DNA of 5,316 bases. It comes from an uncultured Comamonadaceae bacterium. Its GTDB lineage: Bacteria; Pseudomonadota; Gammaproteobacteria; Burkholderiales; Burkholderiaceae. Location of the stretch: NCBI GenBank assembly GCA_946482595.1, contig CAMLSD010000189.1, positions 1 through 5,316 of the forward strand, given 5' to 3'. The position numbers and the translations under genes are program-made. Below the pieces are notes generated by a model. The model saw only the letters and a program-made list of their open reading frames with translations. It searched no databases and had not been told where the DNA came from. Numbering within the stretch: position 1 is the first letter of the stretch; each line of letters starts with the position of its first letter. This document shows, piece by piece, positions 1 through 5,316 of this stretch.

Positions 1-328
1 GGGATCAGCAGCGACAGCGCCACGATCACCAGCACCGCCGAGGCCTTCCAGCCGGCGGCCGGCATCGACAGCGCCAGCATGATGCCCAGCGGGATCTCCA
101 CCGCCAGCACCGCCAGCGAGAACCCGAGCTGGCGCAGCAGCGCCTCGTGCAGTTCCTCGTCGCGCATCACCGCGGCAAACCACTCGGTGCCGACAAACAC
201 GCGCCGTTCGGGCGAGATGATGTCCTGCACCGAATAGTTCACCACCGTCATCAGCGGCAGGATGGCCGAGAAGGCCACACAGATGAAGACCGGCAGGATC
301 AGCAGCCAGGCCTTCTGGTTGACCGGTT

Positions 329-332
<4 letters not shown>
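1..332 (-). CDS. glpP: GlpP, ABC glycerol transporter permease (N-terminal 110 codons; cut by window edge)
   Basis: This is the start of a binding-protein-dependent ABC permease of the MalF/sugar-permease type, an inner-membrane subunit expected to form the glycerol channel with a second permease. Translation of the minus strand begins MKPVNQKAWLLILPVF. Residues about 8-32 form a first hydrophobic segment that ends in the NYSVQDI stretch typical of this family. A polar region with charged residues (about 35-66) is presumably periplasmic. A second hydrophobic segment spans about 68-91 (ending EIPLGIMLALSM), and a third begins near 97. The ATG overlaps the stop codon of glpT as ATGA, and a GAGGAG Shine-Dalgarno lies 8 nt upstream. 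The gene continues off the left edge, so the EAA loop that docks onto the ATPases is not visible. Family assignment is firm; the glycerol substrate is inferred from the neighbours glpD, glpS, glpT and glpR. Confidence 0.9.
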
Positions 333-1414
<1,082 letters not shown>

Positions 1415-1416
1415 CG

Positions 1417-2487
1417 TCACACCCCCTTCTGTGCTGGAGCCACCAGCAGCTTGCCTTTGGGATCGAACACGTAGGCCTGTGCCGGATCGAGGTGCAGCGT
1501 GATCGGGGAACCCAGATCGAAGTAATGAACGCCGGTCAGTTGCGCGACCAGCTCACCGGCCTCGGTGTCCACGTGCACGAAGGTGTCGGATCCCGAGATT
1601 TCCGCCAGCTCCACCTTTCCGGGCAAGGCCACATCGCCCGGCCGCTGCACCACGCGCAAGGCACTCGCCCGCACGCCCACCGTCAGCCCGTTGTCGAAGT
1701 GCCCATGCAAGGGCACCTGCAATTGCAGGCCCGAACTCAATTGCACCCCCAACGAAGCCGCCTTCGCCTCCACCAGGTTCATCGGCGGATCGCTGAAAGC
1801 CCGCGCCACGCGAATCGACTTCGGCTTGTGGAAAACCTCGGCGGTCGGCCCGTACTGCAGCAGCTCGCCCGCGTCCATCACCGCGGTGTAGCCGCCCAGC
1901 AGCAGCGCCTCGGTGGGTTCGGTGGTGGCGTAGACCACGGTGGAATCGCCGGTCGCGAACAGCGCCGACAACTCCTCGCGCAGTTCCTCGCGCAGCTTGT
2001 AGTCCAGGTTCACCAGCGGCTCGTCCAGCAGCATCAGCGGTGCGTTCTTGGCCAGCGCACGCGCCAGGGCCACACGCTGCTGCTGGCCACCGGACAGCTC
2101 GGCCGGCAGGCGGTTCAGGAAGGGTTCGATGTGCAGGCGGCGCGCCAGCGACTGCACCTGGGCGTCGATGTTGCGGTCGCGGCGCAGCTTCAGCGGCGAG
2201 GCGATGTTGTCGTAGACCTTCATCGACGGGTAGTTGATGAACTGCTGGTAGACCATGGCCACATTGCGCTCGCGCACACCCACGCCGGTGACGTCCTGGC
2301 CGTCCACGCGTACCACCCCTTTGCTCGGGGTGTCCAGCCCGGCCATCAGACGCATCAGCGTGGTCTTGCCGGCCTGGGTCGCGCCCAGCAGCACGGTGAC
2401 GGCGCCGGGCTGCAGGGCCAGGTCCATCGGGTAGAGGTGGGTCGCGGGACCTACCTGCTTTTCGATGCGTTCGAGCATCAGTTGCAT
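1417..2487 (-). CDS. glpS: GlpS, ABC glycerol transporter ATP-binding subunit lacking the H-loop histidine
   Basis: A 356-residue ABC ATPase, the second nucleotide-binding subunit of the importer. Motifs in order: Walker A GATQAGKTT at residues 35-43, Q-loop glutamine 81, a canonical signature LSGGQQQR at 131-138, Walker B LMLLDEP at 151-157 with glutamate 156, and D-loop Asp162. Where MalK-type proteins have the H-loop YVTHDQ, this protein reads YATTEP (186-191), with Thr189 in place of the histidine. A FSDPPMN motif (231-237) marks the change to the C-terminal TOBE-like domain (about 240-345). The start ATG 2487 has GGAG 5 nt upstream; an in-frame ATG at 2478 is less well placed. The gene follows glpD after a 49-nt spacer with no convincing promoter or terminator, and ends 2 nt before the glpT ATG, so it is probably co-transcribed with both. 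It resembles GlpT over the ATPase domain, consistent with an ancient duplication. ATPase identity is firm; substrate is from context. Confidence 0.92.
   Translation of the reverse strand: MQLMLERIEKQVGPATHLYPMDLALQPGAVTVLLGATQAGKTTLMRLMAGLDTPSKGVVRVDGQDVTGVGVRERNVAMVYQQFINYPSMKVYDNIASPLKLRRDRNIDAQVQSLARRLHIEPFLNRLPAELSGGQQQRVALARALAKNAPLMLLDEPLVNLDYKLREELREELSALFATGDSTVVYATTEPTEALLLGGYTAVMDAGELLQYGPTAEVFHKPKSIRVARAFSDPPMNLVEAKAASLGVQLSSGLQLQVPLHGHFDNGLTVGVRASALRVVQRPGDVALPGKVELAEISGSDTFVHVDTEAGELVAQLTGVHYFDLGSPITLHLDPAQAYVFDPKGKLLVAPAQKGV
1422..1430 (-). promoter_or_regulatory. Shine-Dalgarno site of glpT
   Basis: AGAAGGGGG on the minus strand, inside the last codons of glpS. It is 7 nt from ATG 1414 but only 1 nt from GTG 1420, and so decides in favour of the ATG start. 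Confidence 0.65.
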
Positions 2488-2492
2488 GTCAT

Positions 2493-2496
2493 CTCC
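2493..2496 (-). promoter_or_regulatory. Shine-Dalgarno site of glpS
   Basis: GGAG on the minus strand, 5 nt before ATG 2487, in the 49-nt glpD-glpS spacer. It favours ATG 2487 over the in-frame ATG at 2478, which would be 14 nt away. Confidence 0.6.
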
Positions 2497-2536
2497 ATCG
2501 GTCGCTCGGGTCGCGTCCTTGCGGCGCGATCTGTGT

Positions 2537-4207
2537 CTATTTCAGGGGGGCGTGATCGGTCAGCAGCGTGGCCGGCACGGTGTCGGCATCGGCCCGCTCG
2601 AACCACTGCGCCACCGCCTGGCGCTGCGCGGCGGTGTAGTGCAGGCCCAGCTTGGTGCGGCGCCACAGCACGTCGGAGGCGTCACGCGCCCACTCGTGCT
2701 GACGCAGGTAGGTCAGTTCGGCTTCGTAAAGGCCGGGGGCCACTTCCTGCCCCAGGTCGGCCAGCGAGCGGGCACGTGTCAGCAGCAGGTCGATGCGTGC
2801 GCCATAGCAGCGCGCCAGCCGGGTGCGCACCGGTGCGGGCAGCCAGGGGTGGCGTTTGGCCAGGGCCTGGTCGAAGCGCTCGAAGTCGGTGTCAGGGCGC
2901 GTCGGGGTGCCGATGTAGGCGCTCAGGTCGCCGCCGGGCAGGCTGGGGCCTTCGGTCCAGCCGCGTGCGCCGTGGCGCAGCGCCGGGCAGATCATGTCGG
3001 CAGCCTCTTCGGCCAGCTTGCGGAAGGTGGTGATCTTGCCCCCCCACACCGACAGCAGCGGCGCGGCGCTGGTGTCCAGGTCGAGCAGGTAGTCGCGCGT
3101 GACGGCCGAGGGGTCGCCCGAGGCATCGTCGAGCAGCGGGCGCACGCCGGCATAGGTCCACACCACGTCGGCCGGCGTGACCGGCTTGGCGAAGTAGCGA
3201 CTGGCCTGCTCGCACAGGTAGGCGATCTCGCTGTCGTCGATGCGGGCTGTGCCGATGGCGCCGTTGTGCTCGACGTCGGTGGTGCCGATCAGCGTGTAGT
3301 CCCCTTCGTAGGGGATGGCAAAGATGATGCGCTTGTCGGGGTTCTGGAAGATGTAGGCCATCGGATGGTCGAACATCTTCTTCACGACGATGTGGCTGCC
3401 CTTGACCAGCCGCAGGCTCTTGGCGCCGGCCTGGTGGGCATGTTCGCGCAGGAACTGCTCGGTCCACGGCCCGGCCGCGTTGACCAGCGCACGGGCATGC
3501 ACCGCAGTGAGCTGACCCTCGGTCGATTCGAGCATCGCATGCCAGCCGTCGGGTGACCGTTCGGCATCCACACAGCGGGTGCGCGTGAGGACGGTGGCAC
3601 CCCGCTCGCGGGCGTCGATCGCGTTGAGCACGACCAGGCGGGCGTCGTCCACCCAGCCGTCGGAGTACACGAAGCCCTTGGTGTAGTCACCCTTGAGCGG
3701 CGCGCCCGCGGCGTGCGAGCGCAGGTCGATCGTCTGCGAGCCCGGCAGCACCTCGCGCCGGGCCAGGTGGTCATACAGGAAGATGCCCAGGCGGATCATC
3801 CACACCGGGCGCATGCCCGGGTCGTGCGGCATCACGAAGCGCAGCGGCCACATGATGTGCGGCGCGCTCTTGAGCAGCACCTCCCGCTCGAGCAGTGCCT
3901 TGCGCACCAGCGAGAACTCGTAGTACTCGAGGTAGCGCAGCCCGCCGTGGATGAGCTTGGTCGACGACGACGAGGTGTGCGCCGCGAGGTCGTCCTTCTC
4001 GCACAGGATGACCTTGAGCCCGCGGCCGGCCAGGTCCCGGGCAATGCCGGCACCGTTGATGCCGCCGCCCACCACCAGCACGTCGCAGCGCACCTCGTGC
4101 GACACCGACGCCGCCGGCGTGCCGGCACCTGCACCCGGCCCGGCCTCGTCATGGCGGGCGGCCTGCGGGCGTGCAGCGGCTGGATCGGCGTGGCGGACGT
4201 CGGACAT
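2537..4207 (-). CDS. glpD: GlpD, aerobic FAD-dependent glycerol-3-phosphate dehydrogenase
   Basis: A 556-residue flavoprotein that oxidises G3P to dihydroxyacetone phosphate and passes electrons to the quinone pool at the inner face of the cytoplasmic membrane. The FAD-binding motif GGGINGAG lies at 47-54, with the ribose-binding type glutamate at 70. The family block KLIHGGLRYLEYYEFSL spans 84-100. Other conserved blocks are YSDGWVDDARLV (181-192), VNAAGPW (242-248), KGSHIVV (269-275), IGTTDVE (307-313), TYAGVRPL (351-358) and WGGKITTFRKLAE (388-400). Arg356, Lys391 and His272 match positions implicated in substrate binding in E. coli GlpD. The C-terminal domain contains EWARDASDVLWRRTKLGL (505-522). 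The protein is longer than E. coli GlpD (about 501) mainly through an Ala/Pro/Gly/His-rich N-terminal extension of roughly 35 residues before the FAD fold. ATG 4207 is the most likely start, though no good Shine-Dalgarno precedes it. It is the first gene of the minus-strand operon and probably controlled by GlpR. Confidence 0.96.
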   Translation of the reverse strand: MSDVRHADPAAARPQAARHDEAGPGAGAGTPAASVSHEVRCDVLVVGGGINGAGIARDLAGRGLKVILCEKDDLAAHTSSSSTKLIHGGLRYLEYYEFSLVRKALLEREVLLKSAPHIMWPLRFVMPHDPGMRPVWMIRLGIFLYDHLARREVLPGSQTIDLRSHAAGAPLKGDYTKGFVYSDGWVDDARLVVLNAIDARERGATVLTRTRCVDAERSPDGWHAMLESTEGQLTAVHARALVNAAGPWTEQFLREHAHQAGAKSLRLVKGSHIVVKKMFDHPMAYIFQNPDKRIIFAIPYEGDYTLIGTTDVEHNGAIGTARIDDSEIAYLCEQASRYFAKPVTPADVVWTYAGVRPLLDDASGDPSAVTRDYLLDLDTSAAPLLSVWGGKITTFRKLAEEAADMICPALRHGARGWTEGPSLPGGDLSAYIGTPTRPDTDFERFDQALAKRHPWLPAPVRTRLARCYGARIDLLLTRARSLADLGQEVAPGLYEAELTYLRQHEWARDASDVLWRRTKLGLHYTAAQRQAVAQWFERADADTVPATLLTDHAPLK

Positions 4208-4277
4208 GGGCGGGCGTGACTCGGTTGTGCGGGCAAGCGCTCGGTGGTGGCAGCGGCCGCAGGGGCCGGGGAGCGAT

Positions 4278-4312
4278 GTTCGCTTTTGTTCGTTTGCGTT
4301 TCTCTTTTTTCG
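4278..4312 (+). repeat. Phased TTCG repeats, cluster A (glpD-proximal), candidate GlpR sites
   Basis: GTTCG occurs at 4278-4282 and 4288-4292, a near match GTTTC at 4298-4302, and TTTCG at 4308-4312. The pentamers thus recur every 10 bp, one helical turn, on the same strand. The cluster lies just downstream of the candidate glpD promoter and runs into the inverted repeat. Repeated half-sites in helical phase are consistent with a DeoR-family oligomer binding several turns on one DNA face. Confidence 0.5.
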
Positions 4313-4332
4313 TTTTATCCCACAAACGAAAA
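4307..4332. promoter_or_regulatory. Inverted repeat, candidate GlpR operator
   Basis: A perfect 9-bp inverted repeat, TTTTCGTTT (4307-4315) and AAACGAAAA (4324-4332), separated by 8 bp and centred between the divergent glpD and glpR genes. The TTCG/CGAA cores resemble the half-site cores of the E. coli GlpR operator (ATGTTCG...CGAACAT), though the spacing here is wider. Location over the candidate glpD -10 fits repression. GlpR binding is inferred. Confidence 0.55.
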
Positions 4333-4340
4333 GAAAGCAA
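4312..4340 (-). promoter_or_regulatory. Candidate sigma-70 promoter of the glpD-glpS-glpT-glpP operon
   Basis: On the minus strand, a -35-like TTGCTT (4340-4335) is followed after 17 nt by a -10-like TAAAAC (4317-4312; the overlapping GATAAA at 4319-4314 is an alternative). Each matches consensus only partly (4 of 6). Transcription would start near 4305, giving a leader of roughly 100 nt before glpD. The -10 overlaps one arm and the spacer of the inverted repeat at 4307-4332, so a bound repressor would block it. No equally good promoter for glpR was found. Confidence 0.45.
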
Positions 4341-4363
4341 TGCATCGGAAACCCTGATTTGCT

Positions 4364-4388
4364 TTCGCTTGGGTTCGCTTAAGGTTCG
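4364..4388 (+). repeat. Phased TTCG repeats, cluster B (glpR-proximal), candidate GlpR sites
   Basis: TTCG occurs at 4364, 4374 and 4385, twice extended to TTCGCTT and once TTCGCGG, so spacing is 10 and 11 bp. The cluster is 53-77 bp upstream of the glpR ATG, on the glpR side of the divergent region. It could serve autoregulation of glpR or looping with cluster A. Binding is inferred, not shown. Confidence 0.45.
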
Positions 4389-4440
4389 CGGCGTCGACGA
4401 TCGACAATGCCGACCCCGTCCATCCCCCCTCTTTCCGCCC

Positions 4441-5205
4441 ATGACACCCAATCCCCGCCAGGCCGAGCTGCTGCAGGAAGTCCGTACGCTGGGTTCGGTC
4501 ACGGTGGAAGCCCTGGCCGAGCGCTTCGGCGTGACGCTGCAGACGGTGCGCCGCGACGTGAAACTGCTGGCCCAGGCGGGCCTGCTGTCGCGCTTCCACG
4601 GGGGGGTCCGGGTACCCAGCTCGACCGTCGAGAACATCGCCTATCGCCAGCGCCAGAGCCTGAATGCCGATGCCAAGCTGCGCATCGCACGGGCGATCGC
4701 GCGGTCCATCCCCGAGGGGTGTTCACTGATCCTGAACATCGGCACCACGATCGAGGCGGTGGCGCGCGAGCTGCTGCACCATCGGGGGCTGCGGGTGATC
4801 ACGAACAACCTCAATGTGGCGGCCATCCTGAGTGACAACTCCGATTGCGAGGTGATCGTCGCCGGGGGGGTGGTGCGCACCCGCGACCGCGGCATCGTGG
4901 GCGAGGCCACGGTCGATTTCATCCGCCAGTTCAAGGTCGACATCGGCCTGATCGGCATCTCGGCGATCGAGTCCGACGGCACCCTGCGCGATTTCGACTT
5001 TCGCGAGGTGAAGGTGTCGCGGGCCATCATCGAGCACTCCCGCGAGGTCTGGCTGGCAGCCGACCACAGCAAGTTCAACCGCCCGGCAATGGTCCAGCTT
5101 GGTCATGTGAGCGAGCTGGACATGCTGTTCACCGATGCGCCCCCGCCCGAGCCCTTCCCGGGCATGCTGGCCGACGCGGACGTGCAATGCGAGGTGGCGC
5201 CGTGA
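4441..5205 (+). CDS. glpR: GlpR, DeoR-family transcriptional repressor of glycerol metabolism
   Basis: A 254-residue DeoR-family regulator, of the usual length. An N-terminal winged helix-turn-helix covers about residues 5-56, with the recognition region VTLQTVRRDVKLL (31-43) and the wing RFHGGV (51-56). The DeoR C-terminal sensor domain follows, with NIGTTIEAVA (99-108), TNNLNVA (121-127), AGGVVR (141-146), DFDFREVKVSRA (184-195) and ADHSKF (207-212). This fold binds phosphorylated sugars or polyols; G3P is the expected inducer given the divergent glpD operon. ATG 4441 is the only sensible start: no in-frame start codon lies just upstream and the N terminus matches family length. No Shine-Dalgarno is visible; the 20 nt before the ATG are C/T-rich. 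A short Pro/Glu/Asp-containing tail (about 233-254) extends past the sensor fold. Assignment as DeoR-type is firm; GlpR specificity rests on context. Confidence 0.93.
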   Translation: MTPNPRQAELLQEVRTLGSVTVEALAERFGVTLQTVRRDVKLLAQAGLLSRFHGGVRVPSSTVENIAYRQRQSLNADAKLRIARAIARSIPEGCSLILNIGTTIEAVARELLHHRGLRVITNNLNVAAILSDNSDCEVIVAGGVVRTRDRGIVGEATVDFIRQFKVDIGLIGISAIESDGTLRDFDFREVKVSRAIIEHSREVWLAADHSKFNRPAMVQLGHVSELDMLFTDAPPPEPFPGMLADADVQCEVAP

Positions 5206-5265
5206 GCGCCTGGAGGCAGCTGCTGCAGCCACCCGGTCCCAAGGTGCGGGCTGGTGTGCCCTTGC

Positions 5266-5302
5266 TCCCTCTCCCGCTTGCGGGAGAGGGTTGGGGAGAG
5301 GG
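5266..5302. repeat. GC-rich palindrome of the dispersed CCCTCTCCC/GGGAGAGGG type, possibly acting as a terminator after glpR
   Basis: CCCTCTCCCGC (5267-5277) and GCGGGAGAGGG (5280-5290) form a perfect 11-bp stem with a 2-nt apex (in practice a 4-nt loop). A second right-hand arm GGGGAGAGGG follows at 5293-5302 and could pair with the left arm instead. This arrangement is typical of small dispersed intergenic palindromes found in many high-GC proteobacteria. It lies 61 nt after the glpR stop. There is no T-tract, so it is not a standard intrinsic terminator, although the RNA hairpin would be very stable. The rest of 5206-5316 shows nothing convincing. Confidence 0.7.
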
Positions 5303-5316
5303 TGCGTCGAGTCGCT

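Noticed and set aside
2488..2536. Possible internal terminator or promoter between glpD and glpS.
   Set aside because: Only a weak TCGCG/CGCGA stem and a short GGTCGC direct repeat are visible, with no T-tract and no promoter-like hexamers; a 49-nt spacer fits one operon.
1492..3033. A 513-codon plus-strand open frame antisense to glpS and glpD.
   Set aside because: It spans two well-supported minus-strand genes, has a His/Gln/Arg-rich translation without recognisable motifs, and is the usual shadow of GC-rich coding sequence. The similar plus-strand frames at 365-1474 and 2465-3556 are rejected for the same reason.
4208..4345. Extension of glpD to an upstream ATG at 4345 (602 residues).
   Set aside because: The extra 46 codons run through the AT-rich control region with the operator repeats and the candidate promoter, and their translation (Lys/Arg-rich, then random) does not resemble GlpD.
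4171..4440. Extension of glpR upstream to 4171 (344 residues).
   Set aside because: This overlaps the start of glpD and the entire control region, and the DeoR family N terminus fits the ATG at 4441.
4407..4835. A 142-codon plus-strand frame starting at ATG 4407 and overlapping glpR.
   Set aside because: It is out of frame with glpR, has a Gly/Arg/Pro/His-rich translation typical of a shifted reading of a GC-rich gene, and has no ribosome site.
5202..5316. A possible downstream gene starting at a GTG that overlaps the glpR stop (GTGA) and stays open to the window end.
   Set aside because: Its translation runs through the dispersed palindrome and gives LPLPLAGEGWGEG, a hallmark of translated repeat rather than protein; no ribosome site supports it.

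Overview
This window holds most of a glycerol / glycerol-3-phosphate (G3P) utilisation locus, read as a divergent unit. On the minus strand, in transcription order, lie glpD (aerobic G3P dehydrogenase), glpS and glpT (two ABC-transporter ATPases) and the first 110 codons of glpP (an inner-membrane permease, cut by the left edge). On the plus strand, pointing away from glpD, lies glpR, a DeoR-family repressor. The order glpD-glpS-glpT-glpP with a divergent glpR matches the ABC-type glycerol uptake operons known from rhizobia and many Burkholderiales. The second permease (glpQ), any small membrane proteins and the periplasmic binding protein (glpV) would be expected beyond the left edge. GlpT here is an ATPase and must not be confused with the E. 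coli G3P antiporter of the same name.

The sequence is GC-rich with strongly G/C-ending codons, so long meaningless antisense ORFs are common. Together with protein sequences that resemble Burkholderiales homologues, this suggests a betaproteobacterium, perhaps of the Rubrivivax/Leptothrix/Sphaerotilus type. That placement is inference from general resemblance, not from a search.

Layout: 1-332 glpP (partial, minus); 329-1414 glpT (minus; ATGA overlap with glpP); 1417-2487 glpS (minus; 2-nt gap to glpT); 2488-2536 short spacer; 2537-4207 glpD (minus); 4208-4440 divergent control region; 4441-5205 glpR (plus); 5206-5316 non-coding tail with a GC-rich palindrome of a dispersed-repeat type. The transporter genes are tightly packed with clear Shine-Dalgarno sites, consistent with one polycistronic message starting upstream of glpD. 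The control region has an AT-rich core containing repeated TTCG pentamers in near 10-bp phase, an inverted repeat (TTTTCGTTT / AAACGAAAA) and a plausible glpD promoter whose -10 lies in that inverted repeat.

Expected working: the ABC system imports glycerol, a kinase outside the window makes G3P, GlpD oxidises G3P to dihydroxyacetone phosphate and passes electrons to ubiquinone, and GlpR represses the locus until G3P accumulates. The most interesting molecular feature is that the two ATPases are unequal in a coherent way: GlpS lacks the H-loop histidine and GlpT lacks the LSGGQ signature, so in a GlpS-GlpT dimer both defects fall in the same ATP site, leaving one canonical and one degenerate site.
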